Positions 9,560-18,499 of a stretch of DNA of 64,000 bases are shown piece after piece. The first letter of the stretch is position 1. The number at the start of each line of letters is the position of its first letter. The notes below the pieces were generated by a model. The model saw only the letters and a program-made list of their open reading frames with translations. It searched no databases and was not told the origin of the DNA. Origin of the DNA: JBBQUN01 sp963698395 (GTDB lineage Bacteria > Actinomycetota > Acidimicrobiia > Acidimicrobiales > SZUA-35); contig CAVOQQ010000001.1 of NCBI GenBank assembly GCA_963698395.1, forward strand, positions 558,001 through 622,000, in the 5' to 3' direction. A program made the translations under genes and the position numbers.

Positions 9560-9712
9560 TGCTTCACTTTCGTTGAGAATCGTTCCCCGGCGTTGTTCAC
9601 CAGGAGATCGACCGGAGCGTCGGGATCGGCCAGGCGTGCGGCCACCTCGGCCAGCTGGTCGGGATCGGCGAGGCATCGACCCAGTGTCGCACGGGTGAGC
9701 GGACTTCGAACC
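9560..9712 (-). pseudogene. Remnant of a short-chain dehydrogenase/reductase (SDR)
   Basis: Read on the minus strand, one frame gives ADPDQLAEVAARLADPDA followed by PVDLLVNNAG, the middle of a classical SDR, including the NNAG motif. The N-terminal TGxxxGIG motif and everything after the NNAG region are missing, and the flanking sequence does not continue the homology. It sits between the ProA-like gene and the 3' end of the PhoD gene. It is best read as a decayed fragment. Confidence 0.6.
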
Positions 9713-9751
9713 GATCAGCCGATGGAACCGTCAGAGCATGCGGACGACCGT

Positions 9752-11287
9752 TCAACCCAGCTCGACGGGTACCGAGTCGCCGAGGTCGACCCGGTATCGC
9801 TGTGCCGACTCGACAGTCGAGTCCGGCAGGATCACGTCGGTCACTCGCCGGAACTCGGCCTCGACTTCGTCGGGACCGAACGACAGCAGCAGCCATCCGT
9901 TGTAGGGATCGAACTGCTGCATGTGGGAGTTGAGGAACGGCAGCAGCGAGGCCGCGGCCGCGTACTGCTCAGGGAACTGGCTGCTGATGGGCGGGGCCAT
10001 GAACTCGGTGGCGACGACCGGTGAGTCGACGTCACTGCGGTCGGGTGAGAACTCGAACACGGCGCTCGTGTGCAGATCACCCGACACGATGATGCGACCG
10101 TCGTGCTTGGCCAGTTCGCCACCGAGCCAGGCTCGCTCATCGGTGTGGCCGTCGAGGGTGTAAGGGAGGAGGACCTCGCCTTCGCCGACGTAGATGCCCG
10201 AAGCCACCACGGGGCTCGCCAGCAGGGTCCAGGTGGCAGAGGTGTCGAGCTGCTCGGCGATCCATGCCTTCTGCGCCTCGCCGAAGAGCGTGGTGTCGGA
10301 GGCGTACTGGCGCACATCGGTGCCGATGATGCGCAGCTGGTTGCCGAGATCGAGCGATCGATAGATGTCGTAGGTCGGCACACCAGGATCGGGTGCGGGA
10401 AGCCGGACCGGCATGAACTCCCACCACGCCTGATAGGCCGCAGCTCGCCGTGCGAGGTCGACGGTGCTGTCGTAGTCGTTCTCGACCTCATGGTCGTCCC
10501 ACAGACAGAACCACGGATGGGCCGCATGGTTGGCTTGCAGCACCGGGTCGAGCCGATACTCGGCGTAGCGGTTGCGGTAGCCATCGAGCGTGGTGGCGGT
10601 TCCGCCGGTGTGCGCTCGGTTTGCCAGGTTGCTCGACCCGCCACCCTCGTAGATGTAGTCGCCGAGCCAACAGAACACGTCGAGGTCGGCGTTGGCGATG
10701 TCGACGTGTGCTGCCCAGTAGCCGGTCTCGCGTAGCTGGCACGAACTGGCGCCGATTCGCACAGGTCGCGTCGCCGACGAGTCGGGCAGGGTGCGGGTGC
10801 GGCCGGCGGGTGAGGTCTGATCGCCGGATCGGAAGCGATACCACCAGCGTGACCCAGGGCTCAGGTCGGCGGCGATGACGTGCAGGCTGTGACCGTGGTC
10901 GGCGGTCGTCGTCGCCAGCCCGGTCGCCAGGATCCGCTCGAACGACGATCGATCGCTGACCTCCCACACCACGGCGACGCTCGCCGGCAGCTCACCCAGG
11001 AGCCGGGTCCACAGCACCACCGACGTGGTGTCGGGATCGCCCGAGGCAACCCCGAGCCCGAAGCCGTCGGGGCCGAGCGGGCTCTCGGGCGAGGGGAGGG
11101 GATCGACGACGGGAGCATCGGGCTCGACGAGCGAGGTGTCCGTCGGTGCGTCGAGCACGGTGGGCTCGAGTTCGGGTTGGGCCTCGGGGTCGGTGGTGAC
11201 GGTCGGATCGGTCAATTGTTCCGACGAACGGGTGCACGCAGCGGCCACCGTTGCGATCAACGAGGCAAGGAAGTGGCGTCGGCGCAT
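9752..11287 (-). CDS. phoD: PhoD-family alkaline phosphatase/phosphodiesterase, Tat-type lipoprotein signal
   Basis: 511 residues. The N-terminus MRRRHFLASLIATVAAAC combines a twin-arginine motif with a lipobox ending at Cys18, so the protein is probably Tat-exported and lipid-anchored. A Thr/Asp/Pro-rich linker (about 20-75) precedes a PhoD N-domain (GVASGDPDTTSVVLWTR) and the metallophosphatase core: IGASSCQ, WLGDYIYEGGG, LWDDHEVENDYD and VSGDLHTS carry the metal ligands. The family hydrolyses phosphate mono- and diesters outside the cell. Starts 27 bp from, and divergent to, the aminotransferase. I see no PHO box. Confidence 0.93.
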   Translation of the reverse strand: MRRRHFLASLIATVAAACTRSSEQLTDPTVTTDPEAQPELEPTVLDAPTDTSLVEPDAPVVDPLPSPESPLGPDGFGLGVASGDPDTTSVVLWTRLLGELPASVAVVWEVSDRSSFERILATGLATTTADHGHSLHVIAADLSPGSRWWYRFRSGDQTSPAGRTRTLPDSSATRPVRIGASSCQLRETGYWAAHVDIANADLDVFCWLGDYIYEGGGSSNLANRAHTGGTATTLDGYRNRYAEYRLDPVLQANHAAHPWFCLWDDHEVENDYDSTVDLARRAAAYQAWWEFMPVRLPAPDPGVPTYDIYRSLDLGNQLRIIGTDVRQYASDTTLFGEAQKAWIAEQLDTSATWTLLASPVVASGIYVGEGEVLLPYTLDGHTDERAWLGGELAKHDGRIIVSGDLHTSAVFEFSPDRSDVDSPVVATEFMAPPISSQFPEQYAAAASLLPFLNSHMQQFDPYNGWLLLSFGPDEVEAEFRRVTDVILPDSTVESAQRYRVDLGDSVPVELG

Positions 11288-11314
11288 CGCATCATCGTGG
11301 CGTACGATCCGCCC

Positions 11315-12279
11315 ATGTCCAACGGCTCTGCTTCATCGATCTCTGCTCCGACGCACGGGACCCACGATCACCAGGACGATCCTCGCAACGCCACGATCAC
11401 GATCGGGCTCAACGGCGACCTCGTGCCCCGAGCCCAGGCGATGGTGTCGGTCTTCGATTCGGGTTTCATCCTCGGCGACGGCATCTGGGAGGGCATCCGG
11501 GTGCACAACGGCAAGCTCGCGTTCATCGATGACCACCTGCGTCGGCTCTATGAAGGTGCAGCGGCGCTCGACCTCGACATCGGACTCACCCAAGACGAAC
11601 TGACCGACCGGATCATGGCGACCCTGGCTGCCAACGACATGGGCCCGGGCACCGATGGCGTCCACATTCGTCTGATGGTCACCAGGGGCATGAAGTCGAC
11701 GCCCTACCAAGATCCCCGCTTCACGATCACGCCCCCCACCGTCGTGATCATCCCCGAATACAAAGACCCGCGGCCCGAGACCTTGACCAAGGGGATCCGC
11801 CTCGCGACCGTCAGCGTGCGGCGCGGGCGGCCCGACGTGCAAGACCCGAAGCTCAATTCGCACTCCAAGATCAACTGCATCACGGCGTGCATCCAGGCCA
11901 CCAAGGCCGGGGCCGACGAGGGGCTCATGCTCGATCCGCAGGGTTTCGTCGCCACGTGCAATTCGACCCACTTCTTCATCGTCCGCGAAGGCGACGAAGG
12001 GCCCGAGGTGTGGACCTCGACCGGCGACTACTGCCTGCCCGGCATCACTCGGGCGAACGTGCTGCGGTTGTGTCGACGCTGGGGCATCACCGAGCAGAGA
12101 GGAACTTCAGCGTCAGCCAGGTCTATGGCGCCGACGAGGCGTTCGTCACCGGAACGTTCGCCGGGATCGCTCCGGTCACCGAGGTCGACGGTCGGGTCAT
12201 CGGTACCGGCGAGCGTGGCCCGATCACCACGCAGTTGCAGGAGAAGTATCTCGAGCTGATCGACGAAGCGACGCGATGA
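11315..12279 (+). CDS. Class IV PLP aminotransferase (branched-chain/D-amino-acid type), frameshifted near 12100
   Basis: Fold-type IV signature: FDSGFILGDGIWEGIRV, VHIRLMVTRGMKSTPY, the lysine-bearing KLNSHSKINCITACIQA (PLP Lys) and GFVATCNSTHFFIV. The frame changes around 12095-12103 (cgagcagagaggaac): the correct C-terminus, NFSVSQVYGADEAFVTGTFA, is in another frame and ends at 12279. Here the length fits one missing base or two extra. Repaired length is about 321 residues. TACGAT ends 6 nt before the ATG at 11315. Its stop overlaps the start of the next gene (ATGA). The substrate cannot be read from sequence; branched-chain, D-amino-acid or related amino donors are all possible. Confidence 0.85.
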
Positions 12280-13010
12280 CCGACGAGGTCGTGCGAGTGG
12301 CCATGTGGTCCGGGCCTCGGAACCTGTCGACCGCCATGATGCGGTCGTTCGAGAACCGTGCCGACACGGTCGTCATGGACGAGCCGCTCTACGCCCACTA
12401 CCTCGCCGTCACCGGGGTCGACCATCCGATGGCTCACGAGATCCTTGCCTCGCAGCCGACCGACGGCGCCGAGGCCGTTGCCCGGTGCCTGGCGCCACTG
12501 CCGGCCGGCATCACCGTCTCGTATCAGAAACACATGTCGCACCATTTGCTGGCGGATCTCGACCGCAGCTGGCTGGACGAGCTCCGGCACGTGCTCCTGC
12601 TGCGACACCCGGCAAGGGTGCTTGCGTCCTACCTCGACAAGCGCGAAGCGGTGATACTCGACGACCTCGGTCTGCCCCAGCAACGGGAGTTGCTCGATCG
12701 AGCCGAGCTCGTGATCGACTCCGACGATTTCCTCACCGATCCACGTTGGTATCTGACAGCGGTGTGTGATCTGCTCGGGATCGGTTTCGACGAGGCGATG
12801 TTGACGTGGCCGGCCGGTCCACGCGACACCGACGGGGTCTGGGCGTCGCACTGGTACGACGCCGTCTGGCAATCGACCGGTTTCCAGACCCGGGCTTCGT
12901 CTGCCGCTCCGCCCCTTCCGCCGATACCGCCGGGGCACGAACGCCTGGCCGCCGACGCCCTGGCGATCTACGAGGAGCTAGCCGCTCACCGGTTGCTGCT
13001 CGGTCGCTGA
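12276..13010 (+). CDS. Sulfotransferase-like P-loop protein coupled to the aminotransferase
   Basis: 244 residues. The N-terminus VAMWSGPRNLSTAMMRSFENR is a 5'-PSB-loop-like P-loop of the sulfotransferase superfamily, and LLLRHPARVLASYLDKRE matches its 3'-PB (R-x-P) region. The gene overlaps the aminotransferase by ATGA, so translation is coupled. The same two activities occur as one polypeptide in plant 'branched-chain aminotransferase-like' proteins, as I recall them, which suggests a functional pair. Whether it transfers sulfate (PAPS) or another group is unknown. Its last 33 bp overlap the convergent EamA gene. Confidence 0.8.
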   Translation: MTDEVVRVAMWSGPRNLSTAMMRSFENRADTVVMDEPLYAHYLAVTGVDHPMAHEILASQPTDGAEAVARCLAPLPAGITVSYQKHMSHHLLADLDRSWLDELRHVLLLRHPARVLASYLDKREAVILDDLGLPQQRELLDRAELVIDSDDFLTDPRWYLTAVCDLLGIGFDEAMLTWPAGPRDTDGVWASHWYDAVWQSTGFQTRASSAAPPLPPIPPGHERLAADALAIYEELAAHRLLLGR

Positions 13011-13871
13011 GGTCCACAACAGGTGGAGGGCCAAGCCGGCCAACACCACCGGGCCGCCGATCCAGGCGGCGATGGGCGGAGCCTCGCTGAGCAGGAGCCA
13101 GGTGAGGAGCGATGCGCCGATCGGTTCGGCGAGGAGCGCAAGCGACACCGTGAGCGAGCCGAGCCGTTCGAGCAGGAGGTTGAGCACGGTGTGCCCGGCC
13201 AACTGGGGTCCGACGATCATGGCGATGATGACCAACCAGGTCTGGCCGTCGTAGCCCCACAGCGGGGTGTCGGTGACGATGGCGGTCGGCAACAGCGCGG
13301 CAGCCGCGGTGGCGTAGGCCCGAGCCCCGTAGGCGGCGGTCGACAGCTCGGTCCGCACTCGTCCGCCGAGCACGAGGTACACCGCCATGGCCGCAGCGCC
13401 GATCAGGGCCAGGCCATCGCCGGCCAGATCGTCGCCCGATGTCCCGATGTCGCCCCCGGTGATGATCGCAACGCCGACCAGGGTGATGGCGATCACGAAC
13501 CAGCTGCGGCTCGTTGGCCGTGGTCCGCCCGATGCCCACTGCAGCAGGGCCACACCGATCGGAGCGGTCGACACGAGCGTGACCGAGGCCGCAACCGAGG
13601 TCATCTCGAGCGAGGCCAGCCAGGTGGAGAAGTGGATGGCGAGGGCAACACCCGCTCCGGTGATGGCCAGCGCGGTCGTCCTCGACGGTTTCGCCTCGTG
13701 CCGTCTGCTCACCCGCGCGCTCGGTGCGAGCACGATCGCACCGCCGAGCGTCCGCCAGAACGCCAGCGCGACCGCCGGTGCCTCGGCCCAACGGACGAGG
13801 ACAGCGGAGGAGGCGATCGCCATCACGGCGACGAGGAGGAGGCCCAGTGATCGGCCCTCTGGGCTCGTCAC
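12978..13871 (-). CDS. EamA/DMT-family transporter
   Basis: About 297 residues from the GTG at 13871 (VTSPEGRSLGLLL); longer starts would add an arginine-rich, non-coding-looking segment. Ten membrane helices in two EamA repeats are apparent: repeat 1 from LLLVAVMAIASSAVLVRWAEA and repeat 2 from GLALIGAAAMAVYLVLGGRV. The family exports or imports small metabolites (amino acids, nucleotides, sugars); specificity cannot be read. It is convergent with the sulfotransferase-like gene and divergent from the nucleotidyltransferase. Confidence 0.88.
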   Translation of the reverse strand: MTSPEGRSLGLLLVAVMAIASSAVLVRWAEAPAVALAFWRTLGGAIVLAPSARVSRRHEAKPSRTTALAITGAGVALAIHFSTWLASLEMTSVAASVTLVSTAPIGVALLQWASGGPRPTSRSWFVIAITLVGVAIITGGDIGTSGDDLAGDGLALIGAAAMAVYLVLGGRVRTELSTAAYGARAYATAAAALLPTAIVTDTPLWGYDGQTWLVIIAMIVGPQLAGHTVLNLLLERLGSLTVSLALLAEPIGASLLTWLLLSEAPPIAAWIGGPVVLAGLALHLLWTSATEQQPVSG

Positions 13872-13954
13872 CGGGATTTCACGTCGATCGAGGCAATCGC
13901 AAGTATTTCGGCGAAGTGCTTGGAAGCGGGCTCGCCGCAGACGACGATGGGAGG

Positions 13955-14806
13955 GTGGAACCCTCGACACCGCAACGACCAACCCTCCTGATCATGGCTG
14001 CCGGACTGGGTAGCCGATTCGGCGGTGTGAAGCAGTTGGCCCTCGTCGGAGCAAACGGCGAGGCCATCCTCGACTTCAGCATCATCGACGCTCGTGCGGC
14101 AGGGTTCGGCGACGTCGTGCTCATCGTTCGATCCGACATCGAGGCCGACGTTCGTGCGCACATCGACGCCGTGCACGGCGATGGCGGCGCCACGCCGTTC
14201 GTTCGCTACGTGCGCCAAGACGATCTCGGCCCGGCCCGTGACAAGCCGTGGGGCACGTTGCACGCCGTTCTCAGCGCGGCCGATGCGGTGACCAGCCCGT
14301 TCTGCGTCATCAACGCCGACGACTACTACGGTCCCCAGTCGTTCCAATTGGCATCCGACCAATTGGCCAACTCGCAGCCGGGCGTGGGGGCGCTCGTGGC
14401 GTTCGAGCTCGGCAAGACCGTGCCGCCCGCCGGTACGGTCTCGCGTGGCATCTGCGACGTCGTCGATGCGAGGCTCGTCGGCATCGACGAGACCCACGAT
14501 TGTGAGCGTCTCGCCGACGGCAGCCTCTTCGCCAGGGGCGGGCCGATCGCCGAAGACACCCCGGTCTCGATGAACATGTGGTGTTTCCACCACGAGATCA
14601 TGGCCGACTTCGCCGCTCGTTGGGAGTGCTTCTACGCCGAGAACGCCGAGACCGCGAAGGCCGAGTGTCTGCTTCCCACCGAGGTGGCGGCCCTCATGGC
14701 CGACGGCCGGCTGTCGGTGACGGTGGTGTCGTCGCCCGAGGAATGGATCGGCATCACCAATCCCGACGACCTCGAACTGGCAAAGACGTCGCTCGGCCGG
14801 CGCTGA
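13955..14806 (+). CDS. Sugar-phosphate-type nucleotidyltransferase
   Basis: About 283 residues from the GTG at 13955; an in-frame GTG at 13916 is an alternative. The nucleotide-binding signature LLIMAAGLGSRFGGVKQLA opens the Rossmann-like domain, and FCVINADDYYG carries the metal-binding Asp pair. GTLHAVLSA and EEWIGITNPDDLELA are typical of the NTP_transferase family. It likely joins an NTP to a sugar phosphate or phospho-amino alcohol. No glycan cluster is adjacent, so the substrate is open. Confidence 0.88.
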   Translation: MEPSTPQRPTLLIMAAGLGSRFGGVKQLALVGANGEAILDFSIIDARAAGFGDVVLIVRSDIEADVRAHIDAVHGDGGATPFVRYVRQDDLGPARDKPWGTLHAVLSAADAVTSPFCVINADDYYGPQSFQLASDQLANSQPGVGALVAFELGKTVPPAGTVSRGICDVVDARLVGIDETHDCERLADGSLFARGGPIAEDTPVSMNMWCFHHEIMADFAARWECFYAENAETAKAECLLPTEVAALMADGRLSVTVVSSPEEWIGITNPDDLELAKTSLGRR

Positions 14807-14822
14807 GGACGCTCGCACGGTC

Positions 14823-14862
14823 ACGCCGGCGCTCAGGCGCGGACGCCGGCGTTCAGGCGCGA
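14823..14862. repeat. 20-bp tandem duplication at the 3' end of the RNase Z gene
   Basis: Two adjacent copies, acgccggcgctcaggcgcgg (14823-14842) and acgccggcgttcaggcgcga (14843-14862), differ at two positions. The second overlaps the stop of the minus-strand RNase Z gene and the first supplies a second downstream TGA. Confidence 0.8.
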
Positions 14863-15791
14863 CGCGGAACGGCAATGACATCGAAGTCGTTGGCGCCGTG
14901 CACGTCGGGATGATGGACCGCTGCCTCCTCGACGAATCGCTGGGCTCCGCTGCCCGCACCGGTGGGATCGCCGTGGCCGTAGCGCTGTGAGAAGTGGGTG
15001 AGCACCACTCGTCGAGCGCCGGCCTCGCTGGCCAACCGGCCGGCCTGGTCGGCGGTCAGATGGCCGTACTGCTCGGCCAGGTGGGCATCGGCCTTGACGA
15101 ACGTCGATTCGATGACCAGCAGGTCGACATCGTTCGCCAACTCCAGGATCGAGTCGCACACCGCCGTGTCCATCACCAGCGCCATCGACTGACCGGTGCG
15201 ATGGGTGGAGACGTCGTCGATCGTGACCCTTCCGGTCGGGGTCTCGATCTCGCCGTCGCGCTGGAGCCGGCCGACGGCTTGCCCGCGGATGCCGCGGGCT
15301 GCCAGCTCGTCGCGATCGAACGAGCGTCCGTCGGGCTCCTGCAGGCGGTAGCCATAGGCCGTGATGCGATGACGGAGCGGGAGTGCCGTGATCGTGAGAT
15401 CCCCGACCATCCCGGCGACGCCCGGCCCATCGATCGGGTGGGGAGCGAGCGGTGGCGCGGCGGCCGCAGCCGTGCAAGAGCGGAGCTTGTCGTAGTACTC
15501 GATGCCGTCGCCCGGGAAGTAGATGTCGAGTGGTTCGGCGATCTGGTCGGCATCTCGCCGGGCGATGAGTCCCGGGAGGCCGAGGCAGTGGTCGCCGTGG
15601 AAGTGGGTGAGGCAGACCGCATCGGCTCGAGCGATGGTGATGCCGGCGATCGTGCACTGGCGCTGGAATCCCTCCCCGGGATCGAAGAGGACGAGGCGGT
15701 CATCCCAACGAAGGGCATAGCCATTGTGGTTTCGGTGCCGGGTGGGGCTCATGCTGGCGGTGCCGAGCATGACGATCTCGCGAGCGCTCAT
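14853..15791 (-). CDS. rnz: Ribonuclease Z-type metallo-beta-lactamase hydrolase
   Basis: 312 residues from the ATG at 15791. Metal ligands: HFHGDH (63-68), MDTAVCD, and the C-terminal VVLTHFSQRYG diagnostic of RNase Z. EGFQRQ after the first strand pair is also typical. The enzyme cleaves tRNA precursors 3' of the acceptor stem to allow CCA addition. The insert at about 150-190 (EPDGRSFDRDELAARG...) fits the family. Its ATG overlaps the menE stop (ATGA), so it is translationally coupled to menE although the functions are unrelated. Confidence 0.92.
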   Translation of the reverse strand: MSAREIVMLGTASMSPTRHRNHNGYALRWDDRLVLFDPGEGFQRQCTIAGITIARADAVCLTHFHGDHCLGLPGLIARRDADQIAEPLDIYFPGDGIEYYDKLRSCTAAAAAPPLAPHPIDGPGVAGMVGDLTITALPLRHRITAYGYRLQEPDGRSFDRDELAARGIRGQAVGRLQRDGEIETPTGRVTIDDVSTHRTGQSMALVMDTAVCDSILELANDVDLLVIESTFVKADAHLAEQYGHLTADQAGRLASEAGARRVVLTHFSQRYGHGDPTGAGSGAQRFVEEAAVHHPDVHGANDFDVIAVPRRA

Positions 15792-16933
15792 GGCTTTCCG
15801 CCTGCCAGTTCGGTGCGCCGCAGCTTGCCGAGTGCCGTACGAGGCAGCGTTGCCACCTGTTCGATCCGGCGGGGGGCGTACCACGCGGGAAGCTCGGCCT
15901 TCACTGCGTCTCGCAACGCTTCGAGCGAAGGTGGTTCGTCGATGCCGGGAACGGGGGCGATCAGTGCGACCAGTTCGTGTCCCCATTCCGGATGGGGTCG
16001 GCCGATCAGTGCGACCTCTCGCCATCCGAGTCGGCGGACGATCACGGCCTCGGCTCGTTCGGGCCAGACCTTCTCGCCGCCGGTGACGATCACATCGCCT
16101 CGCCGGCCCTCGACGACGAGGCGACCGTCGTCGTCGGACCAATGTCCGAGATCACCGGTCGGGAACCAGCCATCCACCTTCGGGTCGGAACCGTCGCGGT
16201 AGGCCCGCAACAGCATCGGTCCGCGAAGCCAGATCTCGCCGCCGCTGCCTTCGTGCTCGTCGTCGATCCGGATTTCGACGCCGTCGATCGGTGTGCGGTC
16301 GTAGACGACCCCCGAGCCGGTCTCGGTCATTCCGTACGTGGCGATCACGTTGGCCGGTCGGTCGGGTGGGGGAGCGGCGCCGCCGATCACGATGGTGCGG
16401 AACCGTTCGGCGGGCACCTGGGTGAGCGCTCGAGTGACCAGGGAAACGAGTGTGGCGCCCCGGTCGGCAGCGGCCACGACGGCGGCGGCGTCGAAGCTCG
16501 GGTGCACCTCGAGCGGCGTGCCGGTGTGGAGCGCACGCATGACGACCGACAGCCCACCGATGTGGGCGAGCGGGAGGCAGGCGAGCCATCGATCGCTCGT
16601 CGGGTCGGTGCCGATGACCGCGGACGTGGATCGAGCCGAGGCCTCGACGGCGTCGTGGGTGAGTACCACGCCCTTCGCCAGTCCGGTGGTCCCGCTGGTG
16701 GCGATCACCACGGCATCGCCCGGCTCGGTGGGCATGCCGCCGGCGAGGGACCGGCGTTCGCCGTCGGACTCGATGATCGCACCCGGAGCGATGGCCCGCA
16801 TCACACGGTCCCGCTCCGACGCCGGAAGGCGCGGGTCGAGCGGGAAGGCTGCGTCGCCATTCGCCCAGACCTTCTCGAGTGCCGCAACGAACGCCGGGCC
16901 GCCGGGTAGGTCGAGTGCAACGAGGTCGGGCAT
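15788..16933 (-). CDS. menE: o-Succinylbenzoate-CoA ligase (MenE-like AMP-forming ligase)
   Basis: 381 residues, short for ANL enzymes as MenE often is in actinobacteria. Core motifs: VIATSGTTGLAKGVVLTH (P-loop), LPLAHIGGLSVVMRA, ATYGMTETGSGV, GWFPTGDLGHWSDDDGRL, RRGDVIVTGGEKVWP and the C-terminal catalytic Lys in PRTALGKLRRTELAG. It activates o-succinylbenzoate with ATP and CoA for menaquinone synthesis. menF, menB, menD, menH and menC lie downstream in the window, which supports the assignment. TAACCT ends 6 nt before the ATG, consistent with leaderless initiation. Confidence 0.88.
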   Translation of the reverse strand: MPDLVALDLPGGPAFVAALEKVWANGDAAFPLDPRLPASERDRVMRAIAPGAIIESDGERRSLAGGMPTEPGDAVVIATSGTTGLAKGVVLTHDAVEASARSTSAVIGTDPTSDRWLACLPLAHIGGLSVVMRALHTGTPLEVHPSFDAAAVVAAADRGATLVSLVTRALTQVPAERFRTIVIGGAAPPPDRPANVIATYGMTETGSGVVYDRTPIDGVEIRIDDEHEGSGGEIWLRGPMLLRAYRDGSDPKVDGWFPTGDLGHWSDDDGRLVVEGRRGDVIVTGGEKVWPERAEAVIVRRLGWREVALIGRPHPEWGHELVALIAPVPGIDEPPSLEALRDAVKAELPAWYAPRRIEQVATLPRTALGKLRRTELAGGKP

Positions 16934-16939
16934 TGGATC

Positions 16940-16949
16940 AGGTTAGTGT
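16940..16949. promoter_or_regulatory. Face-to-face -10 hexamers of menE and the ADCL-like gene
   Basis: In the 22-bp space between the two divergent genes, AGGTTA (16940-16945; TAACCT on minus, for menE) and TAGTGT (16944-16949, plus strand) share two base pairs. Each ends exactly 6 nt before its start codon. No clear -35 elements are visible. Confidence 0.5.
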
Positions 16950-16955
16950 CAGGTC

Positions 16956-17862
16956 GTGCAGCAGCCCCAGACGGTATGGATCGACGGCGACATGCGACCG
17001 TTCGACGACGCAGTGGTTTCGGTCTTCTCCCACGCCGTCATGCGCGGGACTGCGGTGTTCGACGTCTTGCGGGTGGTGCAAACACCGGAAGGGCCGGCAG
17101 CGATCGGCCTTCGGCCCCACCTCGCTCGACTCGATCGCTCGATGGCGCTGATGGGCATGGAGCCGACGACCTCGATGGCCGAACTCGAGCGGGCCGTTCG
17201 AGCGGTGGTTGCTGCCAATCCCGGTGCAGCCACGATCAAGACCGTGGCCAGTTGGTCGGAGATCCCGGCGAAGAGCCTGCCGGTCAGCCTCGCTCCCACC
17301 ATCACCGTCGCAGCGTTCGTGCCCGAGCCGCTCGAACCGACGTTGCCCCCAGTCGAGCCCCTGGCTGTTCGCACGGCCACCGCACCGAAGCTTCCGCCCG
17401 AGGTCCTGCCGCCGGCGCTCAAGGTGGCGGCGTCGTACACCGTCGGCGTTCGGGAAACGATGGCGGCCATGGCCGCCGGGTTCGACAGTGTGGTGTTCAA
17501 GACCACCGACGGGTTGCTGGCCGAGGGAACGACGCAGAGCCTCTTCGTCGTGAAGGGCGACGCGCCTGATCGTGCCCCCGCTCGACGTCGTGCTGGACAG
17601 CATCACCCGTCGTCTCGTGCTCGATATCGGCGTGAATCTCGGATTTCATCACGAGGTGCGCCCGGTGCTGTGGGCCGAGGTCGAGTCGGCTGATGAGCTG
17701 TTCCTCTGCTCGACCAATGCGCCGGTCGCTCCGGTGTCGAGGCTCGACGACCACCGATGGCCAGACGTCGGGCCGGTATCGCAAGCCATCACCAGCGAGA
17801 TCGCCGCCATGATCGATGACCCCGAGCACCAACTGGCTCGGCGCTGGCTCACCCCACTCTGA
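16956..17862 (+). CDS. 4-amino-4-deoxychorismate lyase-like class IV aminotransferase, frameshifted near 17565
   Basis: Starts at GTG 16956. Fold-type IV landmarks are FSHAVMRGTAVFDVLRV, LRPHLARLDRSMALMG, the PLP-lysine region PPALKVAASYTVGVRETMA and GLLAEGTTQSLFVV. The last part, PPLDVVLDSITRRLVLDIG to the C-terminal RRWLTPL, lies one base downstream; dropping one base of gacgcgcctgatc (about 17558-17568) joins KGDA to LIVPPLDVV. Repaired length is about 301 residues. ADCL makes 4-aminobenzoate for folate; related enzymes act on branched-chain or D-amino acids, so this is a family-level call. Confidence 0.8.
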
Positions 17863-18001
17863 TGCCGTTGATGACGAGGTAGCCGCGACATCCTCGTGCA
17901 CCGGGTCACCGAACGGCATGCCACGCTGGGCTGACCGATTCGAGAGGATCGAGCGGGGTTCGTTGGCTGTTGAGGCCGAGGAATGCGACTAGTCTCGACC
18001 C

Positions 18002-18490
18002 GTGAGCAGGACGTTGAGATCCGCAGGTTCCTTCGTCGCAGCGGGCTGTGTGATGCTCGCCGTTGCCGGTTGCACATCGAGTTCTGACGAACAACGGCTC
18101 GTGACCGTCGAAACGGCGATTCCGGAAGACACGACGCCAACAACCGCCTCGTCGACGACCTCGTTGCCGCCACCAGTCTCGTTCCCGCCGGAGATCGAAA
18201 GCCTCGATCACGGCGGTGACGTGTGGGCTGTCGTTCTGGCGGGCTCCTCCGAGTTCGACGATCCGCTTCTGATCGAAGCGGTCGAGGCCGCGGAAGCGGC
18301 CGGCTACAACACCGGACCGACCAACTGCGATGTCGGCGCTTCCGAAGCGCTCGGCTTGGGCACCGGAGAGTTCTACACCGTCAGCGTCTATCTGCAGTCC
18401 GAACTCGACGCTCGTGCCACGGCCGCCGCCTTCGCCGATCGCAATGTTCAAGCCGTCCCCGCCAAGGTCCAGACGTACTGCCTCGACTGA
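18002..18490 (+). CDS. Small lipoprotein, possibly SPOR-like
   Basis: 162 residues from the GTG at 18002. The lipobox LAVAGC gives Cys25 or nearby as the lipidated residue. A Thr/Ser/Pro linker follows, then a compact alpha/beta domain (VWAVVLAGSSEFDDPLLIEA ... FYTVSVYLQSELDARATAAAF) with two conserved-looking Cys. The beta-alpha-beta order and the YTVSV strand resemble SPOR-type domains, but this is an impression only. A TAGTCT hexamer (17990-17995) ends 6 nt before the start. Confidence 0.75.
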   Translation: MSRTLRSAGSFVAAGCVMLAVAGCTSSSDEQRLVTVETAIPEDTTPTTASSTTSLPPPVSFPPEIESLDHGGDVWAVVLAGSSEFDDPLLIEAVEAAEAAGYNTGPTNCDVGASEALGLGTGEFYTVSVYLQSELDARATAAAFADRNVQAVPAKVQTYCLD

Positions 18491-18499
18491 TCCTGCCGG

